The notes beneath the pieces are model-generated. The model was not told the origin of the DNA. It saw nothing but the letters and a program-made list of their open reading frames with translations, and made no database searches. A DNA stretch of 64,000 nt. Source: an uncultured Butyricicoccus sp. GTDB taxonomy: Bacteria > Bacillota > Clostridia > Oscillospirales > Butyricicoccaceae. The position numbers and the translations under genes were made by a program. Positions 39,142 through 47,209 of this stretch are shown here, one piece after another. Each line of letters starts with the position of its first letter. Within the stretch, counting starts at the first letter, position 1. The stretch lies in NCBI GenBank assembly GCA_904420185.1, contig CAJFUJ010000040.1:62001-126000 (forward strand), given 5' to 3'.

Positions 39142-39668
39142 TGCTTGCCAGTCTATCGGTTTTGATTGTGCTGCTGTTTGTATGCGGCATTCCGCTGCTC
39201 ATCGGCGTGCTGGTCTACCGGGATGCTGCCGCGCGCGGCATGGAGCCGCTGCTGTGGGCGCTGGTGGCCGCGCTGGTGCCGTCGTTCATCGGCCTGATCG
39301 TCTATTTGATCGTGCGCAGCAACCATGCGGCGGCGGTCTGCGCCCGGTGCGGCGCGCCCGTACAGGAGGGGTTTGTGTGCTGCCCGTCCTGCGGCGCCCA
39401 GCTCCAATACACCTGCCCGTCCTGTGGCAAGCCGGTGGAGGACGGCTGGCGGTTGTGCGCCTATTGCGGTGCGGAACTGCCGTCCGACCGGCCGCAGGCC
39501 GTGCGCAGCCGCACGGGTTCGCTCAAGGGGCTGTGGATTGTTTTGCTGCTGATCGTTGTGATGGTCGTGTTTGTGGCGGCCGTGATTTTGCTGGCTATGG
39601 TGTCCTATGTCACCATCGGCACCGAGGTGACCACGCAGACGGTTGCCGCCGCCTATGCCGCTGCCTGA
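39138..39668 (+). CDS. Membrane protein with double zinc ribbon
   Basis: A 176-residue protein: two TM segments at the N-terminus (about 4-25 and 38-60), two zinc ribbons (CARCGAPVQEGFVCCPSC and CPSCGKPVEDGWRLCAYC) and a C-terminal TM segment (LWIVLLLIVVMVVFVAAVIL). The ribbon spacing matches the previous gene, so the two are related. ATG 39138 overlaps the previous stop. With sigma factor and small membrane protein it forms a four-gene overlapping operon; a role as cytoplasmic zinc-sensing or scaffold partner of the sigma system is speculation. Confidence 0.7.
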   Translation: MMLASLSVLIVLLFVCGIPLLIGVLVYRDAAARGMEPLLWALVAALVPSFIGLIVYLIVRSNHAAAVCARCGAPVQEGFVCCPSCGAQLQYTCPSCGKPVEDGWRLCAYCGAELPSDRPQAVRSRTGSLKGLWIVLLLIVVMVVFVAAVILLAMVSYVTIGTEVTTQTVAAAYAAA

Positions 39669-39677
39669 AACCGATAC

Positions 39678-39729
39678 AAAAACCGTTGTCCTTTTGCGGG
39701 CTTTTGGCCCCAAAGGACAACGGTTTTTT
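39678..39729 (+). terminator. Terminator of the sigma/zinc-ribbon operon
   Basis: AAAACCGTTGTCCTTT pairs with AAAGGACAACGGTTTT (39711-39728), followed by TTTG, one of the strongest hairpins in the window. Confidence 0.9.
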
Positions 39730-39739
39730 GCTTTAACGT

Positions 39740-39779
39740 GAAAATCCCGGAACCGCAGGGGGCTGCTTGGCTCCGGGAT
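39740..39779 (-). terminator. Terminator of the HPr gene
   Basis: On the minus strand, ATCCCGGA (39779-39772) pairs with TCCGGGAT (39751-39744) and is followed by TTTC. Confidence 0.65.
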
Positions 39780-39799
39780 GGATCGATGTGCGGCAGCTT

Positions 39800-40057
39800 T
39801 TAGAGATTTTCCTTGAGGAAAGCCTCCATTGCAGCGGCAGCGGCCTCTTCGTCAGGGCCTTCAACGGTAACGGTCAGCTCGGTGCCGTGCTTTGCGCCCA
39901 GGCCCATGACCGCCATCATACGCTTGGCGTTGGCCTTTTTGGCCGGGGTGGCCAGGGTGATCTCGCTCTGGAAGGGCGCAGCCGCCTTGACCAGCAGGCC
40001 AGCCGGGCGGGCATGGATGCCGAGTGCGTCCGTAATCGTGTAGGTAAATGTCTTCAT
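39800..40057 (-). CDS. ptsH: HPr-family phosphocarrier with Arg at position 46
   Basis: An 85-residue phosphocarrier of the sugar phosphotransferase system. The His15 loop ITDALGIHARPAGLLVKAA is intact, so it can accept phosphate from enzyme I. The regulatory loop reads ANAKRMMAVMGLGAKHG: position 46, serine in HPr regulated by HprK, is arginine here (R46). This is the converse of Bacillus Crh, which keeps Ser46 but lacks His15. A TATACT -10 lies at 40109-40114 on the minus strand. Monocistronic. The R46 form is familiar from some Clostridia, and implies a second, serine-bearing HPr elsewhere or a different role for HprK. Confidence 0.9.
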   Translation of the reverse strand: MKTFTYTITDALGIHARPAGLLVKAAAPFQSEITLATPAKKANAKRMMAVMGLGAKHGTELTVTVEGPDEEAAAAAMEAFLKENL

Positions 40058-40148
40058 GGGAATTCATCCTTTCTGGATTTATTGAAGTGCTAAAAGGGGA
40101 CTGTTTTTAGTATACCATGTTTTTGGGAAAATGCACAGACCAATTGTA

Positions 40149-40859
40149 TCAAAACGTAAATTTTTGATAGCGTTCTGGGTCGTAGCCGGTGGCCTGCTGC
40201 ATCCGTTCGACAAGCGACAGCCCCTGGGCATGGATTTCATCCAGCCCCTGCTGGGATACGACCTCGCCCCGGTGCAGGATGATGGCTTCGTCGAGAAAGC
40301 GTTCGATCTCCTCGACCTGGTGGGTGGACAGCAGGATGGTTTCTTCTCCGTGCAGGCTGGAGGCCATGAGCTTGAGGAAATCCCGCCGGGTGAAGATGTC
40401 CTTGCCCAAAAAGGGTTCGTCCATGAAGATATATTTCGCGCCCTTGGAAAACCCGGCGGCCACCTCCAGTTTGGCCTGCTGCCCCTTGGAAAAGGTGCGG
40501 ATAGGGGTGTGTTCGGGCAGCTCGAAGAACTCCAGCAGGGTCTTGTAGCGCGCGGACAGGAAGTGCGGGAAAAAATCGGCCAGGAAATCGCCGAATGCGG
40601 CGGGCGTCATAAAGCCGAACCAGCTGCCCTCCTCGGTGATGAAGGCCATTTCGGCGTATTTTTCGCGGGGTGTGCAGCCGTCGATGCGGATTTGCCCGCC
40701 GTATGCGGTCACGCCGGTCAATGCCTTGAGCAGGGTGGTTTTGCCGGCGCCGTTTTCGCCGAGCAGGCCGACGATGCGGCTGTCCTCGATGGTGAGCGAC
40801 GGGATGCGCAGCGCGCGGGTGGAGCCGTAGTATTTGGTCAGGTCGGTCAGCGAAATCAT
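40149..40859 (-). CDS. ABC transporter ATP-binding protein
   Basis: A 236-residue ATPase: Walker A LLGENGAGKTTLLK, Q-loop region near ITEEGSW, signature region FSKGQQAKLEV, Walker B YIFMDEPFLG and H-loop LLSTHQ. It is the last gene of a minus-strand operon and overlaps the preceding exported-protein gene by 4 nt (ATGA). Similar ATPases are found in GntR/YtrA-type operons that export antibiotics or remodel the envelope. ATG 40859 chosen at the overlap; a long upstream extension of the frame lies inside the previous gene and is not real. Partner permeases are encoded upstream. Confidence 0.88.
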   Translation of the reverse strand: MISLTDLTKYYGSTRALRIPSLTIEDSRIVGLLGENGAGKTTLLKALTGVTAYGGQIRIDGCTPREKYAEMAFITEEGSWFGFMTPAAFGDFLADFFPHFLSARYKTLLEFFELPEHTPIRTFSKGQQAKLEVAAGFSKGAKYIFMDEPFLGKDIFTRRDFLKLMASSLHGEETILLSTHQVEEIERFLDEAIILHRGEVVSQQGLDEIHAQGLSLVERMQQATGYDPERYQKFTF

Positions 40860-41512
40860 GGGGTTCCCTCCTTCTGGAAGTTGAGTAGGCGGCGCGTACC
40901 GGGTTGCAGCAAGAGGGTCGGGTCCGGAGACTGCATGGAAAACGACCGTTTGGAATCGTCGCCGCCAAAGGTAGCCAGCCGGCCGCGGTAGACCGCCTGC
41001 CCGTCCGACCACACGGTCAGGGTATAGCCCAAGTCCAGCGGGATGTAGACGCTATTGGGATCTGGGCCGCGGCACAGGTCTTGGTAGCTGGCGCAGATGC
41101 TGAGCCACCGGCCGTCCGACGGAAAGGCGGCCAGCGGATGGGTCGCGCGTATGAAATCGGGCAGGGTCTCCGGCAGGGCGGATTGGGTCTCGGATTGGCG
41201 CAGCGCGGCCTCCTCGGCCCAGCTGTTGCCGGTCAAGGTCAGCGTGCGCCCGGAAAGGGTGTAGGATTGCACCGGGCAGCGGCCGTTTGCGGCCTCCAAG
41301 TCGGCCAGCTGGAAGGATAGAGTAAACCTGTCCAGCTGGGCGGGGTCGCCGGAAAGATGGACAAGGGACACCTCGGGCGTGTGCCGTTGGACGGCCAATG
41401 CACCGGCGCCTGCCGCCGCAACGGCGAGCACAAGCGCGAGCACGCAAAAGGCCGGATAGGCCCTATACCATCTGTGCAGCGGCGCAATGCAGCGTGGTAA
41501 TCGTTTTTTCAT
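40856..41512 (-). CDS. Membrane-anchored exported protein of the ABC operon
   Basis: A 218-residue protein with a basic N-terminus, one TM segment (about 20-40, FCVLALVLAVAAAGAGALAV) and a soluble outer domain with short hydrophobic repeats such as LDRFTLSFQLADLEA, SYTLSGRTLTLTG and SICASYQDLC. I do not recognise the family. It lies between a permease and the ATPase and shares the LDxFxLxxQL pattern with the larger exported protein at 42347-43879, so it may be its small paralogue. The upstream frame extends over the preceding gene and is a shadow; ATG 41512 follows GGGGGATTTTCC. Confidence 0.6.
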   Translation of the reverse strand: MKKRLPRCIAPLHRWYRAYPAFCVLALVLAVAAAGAGALAVQRHTPEVSLVHLSGDPAQLDRFTLSFQLADLEAANGRCPVQSYTLSGRTLTLTGNSWAEEAALRQSETQSALPETLPDFIRATHPLAAFPSDGRWLSICASYQDLCRGPDPNSVYIPLDLGYTLTVWSDGQAVYRGRLATFGGDDSKRSFSMQSPDPTLLLQPGTRRLLNFQKEGTP

Positions 41513-41538
41513 GGAAAATCCCCCTTTCATATGCCGGC

Positions 41539-42330
41539 CTACACCAGCGTGCGCGACGCTTGGCAGGCGCGCACCGACCCGGCGAGCAGCAGCGCTTCCA
41601 GCGCCAGCGCCGCCAGCCCGGTATACGGCGTTCCGATGGACAGCCAGCCGACTTGCAGCCCGGCCAGCACCAGAAGGACGGCCCATACCCCCAATGCGGG
41701 CCGCCAGCGCCGGTGGGAGAGGGCCGCAGTGCCAGCGGCAGCGGGCAGCAGCAGCCGGGACAGCCACAGCGGCAGTTCGGCCAAATTCAGCGGCAACAGC
41801 GTCCGCAAAAATGCACTGCGCACAAAGGCGTAACTTAGCCCCTTGCGGATGCCAACTGGGGGATAGTCCCCATGCGCCAGCGCGTAGAATTCGTTTTGGT
41901 AGGTTTGGTAGGCGTGGCAAGCCACATATTGGGTGAGCAGGTACAGCGGATAGGCCGCGAAGGCGAGGACAAGCTGTACGCACAGCAGCAGCGCCAGCGC
42001 CGCCAGAAACGTGGCCGCCCACGCGAGCGGCAGCATCCAGGCCGGGCCGGGCAGCGTGAGCAGGGTGTAGATCGCGCGGGATGTGCCGGTTTCATCGGTC
42101 AGAAAGCCGTAGAGCACCCAGACAAACAGCACGAGTGCGGCCAGCGCAAAACAGGGGCCCCACCTGGCGGCGTCCAGCACGGTTTCATAGGGCGCCCAGG
42201 CGTGTGCGCTGTTGCATCCCTGGATGAGCAGCAACAGCAGTTCGCACCCGGCTAGCAGCAGGGCGGTCCAGCGCAGCGGGGTTTGGAACCGGCGCCAAAA
42301 ATGCCGGCAGAGTTTCAGATAGGCGTTCAT
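41539..42330 (-). CDS. ABC transporter permease-like integral membrane protein
   Basis: A 263-residue protein with about six hydrophobic segments and short loops. The segment RAIYTLLTLPGPAWMLPLAW closely matches KALYTLLTLPGPRAALPLAL in the protein encoded at 43900-44712, so the two are paralogous permeases. No ABC-2 signature is obvious, but position in an ABC operon and topology support a permease role. A strong GGGGGCTGTGAGCG site precedes ATG 42330. Together with its paralogue it probably forms the heterodimeric channel. Confidence 0.7.
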   Translation of the reverse strand: MNAYLKLCRHFWRRFQTPLRWTALLLAGCELLLLLIQGCNSAHAWAPYETVLDAARWGPCFALAALVLFVWVLYGFLTDETGTSRAIYTLLTLPGPAWMLPLAWAATFLAALALLLCVQLVLAFAAYPLYLLTQYVACHAYQTYQNEFYALAHGDYPPVGIRKGLSYAFVRSAFLRTLLPLNLAELPLWLSRLLLPAAAGTAALSHRRWRPALGVWAVLLVLAGLQVGWLSIGTPYTGLAALALEALLLAGSVRACQASRTLV

Positions 42331-42346
42331 CGCTCACAGCCCCCTT

Positions 42347-43879
42347 TCATGTGCCGGTGAGGACGGCCTGCGCAAAGGTGAACGGGTACCCGGCGCGGAA
42401 AGATTGGTCGCTTAACAAGGTCTGGAGCGTGCCGCTGTACAGCATTTCCCCGTCCGCGCCATAGACCGACAGACTGAGTGTCATGTTGTCGCCGGACAGA
42501 TGCCCCGGCCGGCCGTCCAGGGAGGGAAGCGTCGAGTTGTCCCAGTCCTGGCGGACCAGCAGCAGCCGGTCCGCCCGCCAAGCGGCCAGCACCACCTGGG
42601 GAAAGGATTCCTGGCTCATTTGTATCATGCATTGCAGCCCGCCGTCCAATCGCAGCGCGACCGTTTCGACGGCGAAAATTTCGTGGAGCGAACCGTCCTC
42701 CAGATGGGAAACCCGCGCGCCGGTAAAGCTGCCGGTCAGATAGGGGACCCCATTGGCGTCGGTGTTTTGATAGCACCAGTCGGTTTCCCAGACTAGGGTT
42801 TGGGGCATATCATTCGTGCGCGCGATGGGCAGAGCGAGGGAATCCACCAGGCTGCCGTCCGGCCGGAGCAGGTAAAATTGCAGCTCGTTTCCGACCTGGA
42901 ACCCGGCGGCGACATAGGTGTCCCCGATGTTTTCGAGCAGCAGTAGGGTGCTGTCCGCGGCGGGGAAGGACAGCAGCGTTTGCGCTGCGCCATAGGTGCG
43001 CACCGCGTCGGGCGTGCTGCCGTTGTTCATGTCCACGATGGGCTCGGCCTCGGTGACGCGGAACAGGCTGCGCGTACCGGTGACGGTCACGTCGCCCCAG
43101 TCGTTGTACAACATTTCCGATTCCGGCGTGGGGACAAAGAAGGTGTATCCGGCGCACTGCACGCTCCGGACCGGGCAAGAAAAGGAGGCATAATCGGTTT
43201 TAGAAAAGCGGGCTGGGCCGACGGTCACGCCGTATAGGTTGGTTTGCCGCTCGGTCACCGCTTCGCCGCCAGATAGGGTGGGCGGTGTGATGGTGACATT
43301 CTCGGAATAGTAACCGATGGCGATGGACGCGCTGGGCGACTCCAGGTACAGGCCACTGTCGATGCAGAGTTGCCCTTCTGCGGGCGGCGCACCGTCGCCC
43401 TGCCTGGCGGCGGCGCGGGCCTGGACCGCTGCGGCGGAAAGCGAGGCGGTGAGGTAGATTTTCGCCCGGTCGGTCGAGCAGATGTAGCCGTCCAGCGCGT
43501 GGTCGGGTTGCGAAAAGGAGATGGTGGGCAAAAAGCCCGGCTGGGTGGACGTGTGCGCATCGGCGGTTACCTCCAGCAGGGGCGCGCCGGCGGACAGGGG
43601 GTCAACGTCCAGAAGAGGGGTATCCGCGCCCTCTGCGCTGCGGTCGTAGCGCACCTGGGCGGATACCACACCATCCTGGATGTGCAGGTCCTGCTTGAGC
43701 AGTTCGGTCTGCAAGGTGAGCGTGAGCGGGAAGGGGTCCAGCGCGGCACGGTCGCCCGTTTGATCGGTTAGGCCGTGGGGCAGCGTTTGCGAGCTGCCGG
43801 ATATCCAGACGCCCAGCGCGGCATAGCAGCCAATCAGCACCGCCAGCACGAGCGGGAGCACAAGTTTTGCACGTTTCAT
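42347..43879 (-). CDS. Large exported protein of the ABC operon, possible lipoprotein
   Basis: A 510-residue protein. Signal-like N-terminus MKRAKLVLPLVLAVLIGC with a possible lipobox (LIGC, Cys18), then a long soluble extracellular region with beta-rich patterns (LDPFPLTLTLQTELLK, YVAAGFQVGNELQFYLL, YAAFG-type repeats absent). I do not recognise a domain. It is encoded between two permease paralogues and its size suggests a surface receptor or substrate-handling subunit. AGGGAGGGTTTGACCC precedes ATG 43879. The function of the system cannot be told from this protein alone. Confidence 0.6.
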   Translation of the reverse strand: MKRAKLVLPLVLAVLIGCYAALGVWISGSSQTLPHGLTDQTGDRAALDPFPLTLTLQTELLKQDLHIQDGVVSAQVRYDRSAEGADTPLLDVDPLSAGAPLLEVTADAHTSTQPGFLPTISFSQPDHALDGYICSTDRAKIYLTASLSAAAVQARAAARQGDGAPPAEGQLCIDSGLYLESPSASIAIGYYSENVTITPPTLSGGEAVTERQTNLYGVTVGPARFSKTDYASFSCPVRSVQCAGYTFFVPTPESEMLYNDWGDVTVTGTRSLFRVTEAEPIVDMNNGSTPDAVRTYGAAQTLLSFPAADSTLLLLENIGDTYVAAGFQVGNELQFYLLRPDGSLVDSLALPIARTNDMPQTLVWETDWCYQNTDANGVPYLTGSFTGARVSHLEDGSLHEIFAVETVALRLDGGLQCMIQMSQESFPQVVLAAWRADRLLLVRQDWDNSTLPSLDGRPGHLSGDNMTLSLSVYGADGEMLYSGTLQTLLSDQSFRAGYPFTFAQAVLTGT

Positions 43880-43899
43880 GGGTCAAACCCTCCCTTCGG

Positions 43900-44712
43900 T
43901 CAGACCGCCGGTTGGCGGTAGGCCAGATAGACCGCCCAGCCCAGCGCGCCCAGGCCGGCGGCCAGAAACAGGACGCCAAATACGCCTACGGACGGGGAGA
44001 GGGCGGTGCCTATTTGCAGCGACGTGAACAGGATGCACAGCAGCACAACCGCCGTGCCCCGGACAAAGGGCGACAGCGCCAGCAGGCCGGACAGCAGCGC
44101 TACAAAGCCAAGCGAATAGAGCAGCGCCGTGCCCGAGCAGGGCAGGGCCAGGCACCCGGCCGGCGATTGCACAAAGGCCAAATAGAGGTCGCTGGGCACA
44201 AAGGGCAGCAGCGACGCCTGCTCCGCCCCGGCCAAGGCCACATAGGTTTCGGGCGCGTCGGCTTGCAAGGCGGATAGGGCGGCGCCCACCCCGGTGGGGA
44301 TGCCCTGCTCCCATACCTGGTAGCCCACAAGCAGCACCGCGCATTCGCACACGAACAACAGCGCGATGCACAGCGCCATGCTGGCGAATAGCGCCAGCGG
44401 CAGAGCGGCGCGCGGCCCGGGCAGGGTCAGCAGGGTATACAGGGCCTTGCGCTTGCCGAAAAAGGCGGACAGCACCCATACCACGGCCGACAGGCACAGC
44501 AGCGCCAGCGTGTGCTGGAAAAATTGGCTCAAATGCGGCGTATCCATGCGGTCGTAGGCCATGCTCTGGTAGGTGGAAGCCGCGTAAGCCGGCTGCCGCA
44601 CGGCGTAAAACAGCCACAAAAGCTGCGCCGCCGCCCCGATGCCGGCCGATAGGAGGGCGAACCATTTGAAATACCGAAAGAAAAAGCAGGTCAGTTTATA
44701 CCAGTGTGCCAT
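43900..44712 (-). CDS. ABC transporter permease-like integral membrane protein (paralogue)
   Basis: A 270-residue protein with about six membrane segments. LLTLPGPRAALPLALFASM is shared with the permease at 41539-42330. It starts with a basic-aromatic segment MAHWYKLTCFFFRYFKWFAL. A GAGGGGCCGCT site precedes ATG 44712. It lies directly downstream of the GntR regulator on the minus strand, 51 nt after its stop, as the first transporter gene. In Bacillus, YtrA regulates an operon of similar composition (ytrABCDEF), so a related envelope-stress or antibiotic-responsive transporter is likely. Confidence 0.7.
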   Translation of the reverse strand: MAHWYKLTCFFFRYFKWFALLSAGIGAAAQLLWLFYAVRQPAYAASTYQSMAYDRMDTPHLSQFFQHTLALLCLSAVVWVLSAFFGKRKALYTLLTLPGPRAALPLALFASMALCIALLFVCECAVLLVGYQVWEQGIPTGVGAALSALQADAPETYVALAGAEQASLLPFVPSDLYLAFVQSPAGCLALPCSGTALLYSLGFVALLSGLLALSPFVRGTAVVLLCILFTSLQIGTALSPSVGVFGVLFLAAGLGALGWAVYLAYRQPAV

Positions 44713-44763
44713 AGCGGCCCCTCCTTTGTGTATGAGTCAAGTGGTACATGGTGGACAAAAAAA

Positions 44764-45141
44764 TCAAAGGGTTTCCCAGGTTTCACCGATCAGGGACAGC
44801 ACACGCGGCAGGGTCAGGCCGGTCTGCTTGGCCTCGCGGACGAATTGCTCGACCATGCCGCGGGTGAGTTCCTCGTCGATGTGCGCGAGCAGGCCGTCGG
44901 GCAGGCAGATTTCGCTGCCGGCGTTGCCATTGGTGCGCACATAGCCCTGTTCTTCCATCAGGCGGAAGGCCTTTTGCACGGTGTTCAGGTTGACGCCCAG
45001 GGTGGCGGCAATCTCCCGCCGGGAGGGCAGGGCGTCCCCGGCCCGGGCGGTGCGCTGAAAAATTTGCCGCTTGACGTGGGCGGCAATCTGCTGATAGACC
45101 GGCTCCCGGCAGGTGAGCGCCAAATCGTGAAAGGTGACCAC
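44764..45141 (-). CDS. GntR-family (YtrA-type) repressor
   Basis: A 125-residue regulator with an N-terminal winged helix (EPVYQQIAAHVKRQIFQ, LPSRREIAATLGVNLNTVQKA, FRLMEEQGYVRT) and only a short C-terminal dimer helix, the YtrA layout without a ligand domain. GTG 45141 follows GGGAGGAAGGCTCG. It lies at the head of the permease/ATPase operon and probably represses it. An inverted repeat lies over the -10 of its own promoter. It is divergent from a second GntR gene at 45326. Confidence 0.88.
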   Translation of the reverse strand: MVTFHDLALTCREPVYQQIAAHVKRQIFQRTARAGDALPSRREIAATLGVNLNTVQKAFRLMEEQGYVRTNGNAGSEICLPDGLLAHIDEELTRGMVEQFVREAKQTGLTLPRVLSLIGETWETL

Positions 45142-45175
45142 CGAGCCTTCCTCCCTTCTGCGATGCCGTTCTTTG

Positions 45176-45209
45176 AGTGTATTATAGCACTCATACATAC
45201 GTCCGTCAA
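45176..45209 (-). promoter_or_regulatory. Promoter and operator of the left GntR-ABC operon
   Basis: On the minus strand TTGACG (45209-45204), 17-nt spacer, TATAAT (45186-45181). The inverted repeat TGAGTG...CACTCA (TGAGTGTATTATAGCACTCA on the plus strand, 45175-45194) straddles the -10, as expected for a YtrA-type GntR operator. Confidence 0.7.
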
Positions 45210-45237
45210 GCGGGCGCGAAAAAATTGGGCAGACCGC

Positions 45238-45278
45238 TTGACAGTGCGTATATATTGTGTATAATAGGTATATACAAT
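45238..45278 (+). promoter_or_regulatory. Promoter and operator of the right GntR-ABC operon
   Basis: TTGACA (45238-45243), 16-nt spacer, TATAAT (45260-45265). A near-perfect inverted repeat ATTGTGTATA (45254-45263) with TATATACAAT (45269-45278) covers the -10, differing in one position from symmetry. The sequence differs from the operator of the divergent gene, so each GntR protein probably recognises its own site. Confidence 0.75.
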
Positions 45279-45325
45279 AATCACGCAGGAGCGGTACCCT
45301 CCGCGTGCATCAGAGGAGGTGCGCC

Positions 45326-45706
45326 TTGAATATTCTGATTTCCAACACCGGCGGCAGCCCAATCTATGAGCAGATCGCCGAGCAGATCAAGGCCATGATC
45401 ATTTCCGGGCAGCTGGCGGCCGACGCGCCCTTGCCCTCGATGCGGCTGCTGGCCAAGGAGCTGCGCGTCAGCCTGATTACGACCAAGCGGGCCTACGAGG
45501 AGCTGGAGCGGGAGGGCTACATCCGCACGGTGACCGGCAAAGGCAGTTTTGTCGCCGGGCTGAGCAGCGAACACATCCGCGAAGAGCAGCTCCGGCAGAT
45601 CGAAGAGAGCCTACGCGCCGCCGTACAGCGGGCAAAGCTGAGTGGTATTTCGCTACAAGAACTGCAAGAGCTGCTGAGCCTACTTTTTGAGGAGGATTCC
45701 CAATGA
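45326..45706 (+). CDS. GntR-family (YtrA-type) repressor
   Basis: A 126-residue regulator: SPIYEQIAEQIKAMIISGQL, LPSMRLLAKELRVSLITTKRAY and ELEREGYIRTVTGKGSFVAG, then a short helical tail (EEQLRQIEESLRAAVQRAKL). No ligand-binding domain. TTG 45326 follows AGAGGAGG. The ABC ATPase gene downstream starts inside its stop codon (ATGA), so regulator and transporter form an operon. Overall layout is YtrA-like, the type that senses cell-wall-active compounds through its own transporter. Confidence 0.9.
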   Translation: MNILISNTGGSPIYEQIAEQIKAMIISGQLAADAPLPSMRLLAKELRVSLITTKRAYEELEREGYIRTVTGKGSFVAGLSSEHIREEQLRQIEESLRAAVQRAKLSGISLQELQELLSLLFEEDSQ

Positions 45707-46548
45707 ATGCACTTGAAATCAAACAACTGACCAAGCGTTTCGATAAATTCACCCTGGACGGGATCTCGTTTGCCCTGCCGATGGGCGCAGTGATGGGCCT
45801 GATCGGCGAAAACGGGGCGGGTAAATCCACCACCATCAAGCTGTTGCTCGGCCTGCTTCGGCCGGACGCGGGCCAAATCTCCATTTTGGGTATGGACCCC
45901 CGAAAAGAAGAGCTGGCGGTCAAGCGGCGGCTGGGCGTGGTCAGCGAAGCGACCATACTGCCCGCCTCGTACCGGGTGCGCGACGCCGGGCGGGTGCTTT
46001 CCACCGCCTACCCGGCGTGGAACGATGAGCAGTTTTACGGCTATCTGCACACCTTTGGCATCGACCCGTCCAAAAACTGCAAGGACCTGTCCAAGGGGAT
46101 GCGCATGAAGCTGTCCATCGCCTGCGCCCTGTGCCACGACGCCGACCTGCTCATCCTCGACGAGCCGACCTCGGGGCTGGACCCGATCGTGCGCGACGAG
46201 GTGCTGGACATCCTGCGCGACTTCATGCAGGACGAACGGCATTCCATCCTGCTCTCCTCGCACATCACGAGTGACCTGGAGAAGATTGCCGACTATATCA
46301 CCTTCCTGCACGCGGGCAAGGTGCGGCTGAGCGCCTCCATTCTGGACATCGATGCATCCTATGGGATGCTGCGCTGCGCCCCGGACATGGTGCAGGATTT
46401 CGCGCCCGGCGCCATCTACGCCATGCGGCGCGACCAATTCGGCGTGGAAGCGCTGGTTGACCCGCGCAGGCTGCCCGCCGGGCTGACCGCCGAACCGGCT
46501 TCCATCGACCAGATCATGCTGTTTTTAACCCGCCACGCGGTGCAATAA
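45703..46548 (+). CDS. ABC transporter ATP-binding protein
   Basis: A 281-residue ATPase: Walker A LIGENGAGKSTTIKLLL, LSKGMRMKLSIACALC signature, Walker B DLLILDEPTSGLDP, H-loop LLSSHITS. The C-terminal ~60 residues extend the nucleotide-binding domain. It is translationally coupled to the GntR gene (4-nt overlap) and is followed by two permease genes. Likely drives an ABC-2-type exporter of a toxic peptide or lipid; substrate unknown. Confidence 0.92.
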   Translation: MNALEIKQLTKRFDKFTLDGISFALPMGAVMGLIGENGAGKSTTIKLLLGLLRPDAGQISILGMDPRKEELAVKRRLGVVSEATILPASYRVRDAGRVLSTAYPAWNDEQFYGYLHTFGIDPSKNCKDLSKGMRMKLSIACALCHDADLLILDEPTSGLDPIVRDEVLDILRDFMQDERHSILLSSHITSDLEKIADYITFLHAGKVRLSASILDIDASYGMLRCAPDMVQDFAPGAIYAMRRDQFGVEALVDPRRLPAGLTAEPASIDQIMLFLTRHAVQ

Positions 46549-46563
46549 AAGGAGGAAATGAAG

Positions 46564-47196
46564 ATGCTTGCCTCGTTTCGAAGTGATTTTTACCTGCTCA
46601 AGAGCTATTTAAAGACCATATGGGGTGTATTCCTCCTGCTGATGGTCTTTGCGGTTATACAGCAGTCGGCCTATATGGCATATTTTTACCCGGTGTTCAT
46701 GTCGATTTTTCTCCCGCTCAGCCTGTTTTCGCTCAGCGAGCAGTCGGGCTGGGAAGCCATGCTGCTCTCGGCCCCGGTGACCCGCAGCGGGATTGTCCGC
46801 GGGCGCTACCTGCTCTGCGCAGCCATTGGGGGGATCACCGTGCTGTTCGGCTTTGTGGGTGCGCTGGCCGCCGAGCGTGGGGCCCTGGACACCCCACTGC
46901 ACGGCTTGTTCATCGCGCTGTCCTTTGAACTGCTGCTCGGCGCGATTGTGCTGCCGGTGGTCTACCGGTTCGGGCCCACCCGGGCGCGGTTTGTCATCAT
47001 GGCGATCTGTATCATTCCGGCGCTGGTCACGCCGCTGCTCATGCAGGGGCTGGAAAACAACCAGGCCGAGGTGGAGCGCCTGCTGGCGCGCCTGACCGAA
47101 CTGCCCTGCCTGCTGCTGTTTTTGGTGCTCTGCGCGGCGCTGTACGCGGTCTCGATGGCCATTTCCAGTGCTATTTACCGCCGTAAGGAATTCTAA
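46564..47196 (+). CDS. ABC-2-type permease
   Basis: A 210-residue protein with about six membrane segments, for example WGVFLLLMVFAVIQQSAYM, FALSEQSGWE-type loop and ALVTPLLMQG. Characteristic stretch EQSGWEAMLLSAPVTR followed by RGRYLLCAA is shared with the next permease (EQNGWEQMLLSMPVLR). ATG 46564 is preferred over ATG 46558 because AGGAGG (46550-46555) is then 8 nt away. Co-transcribed with the upstream ATPase; partner of the next gene. Confidence 0.8.
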   Translation: MLASFRSDFYLLKSYLKTIWGVFLLLMVFAVIQQSAYMAYFYPVFMSIFLPLSLFSLSEQSGWEAMLLSAPVTRSGIVRGRYLLCAAIGGITVLFGFVGALAAERGALDTPLHGLFIALSFELLLGAIVLPVVYRFGPTRARFVIMAICIIPALVTPLLMQGLENNQAEVERLLARLTELPCLLLFLVLCAALYAVSMAISSAIYRRKEF

Positions 47197-47209
47197 AAGG
47201 GGGGCTGGG

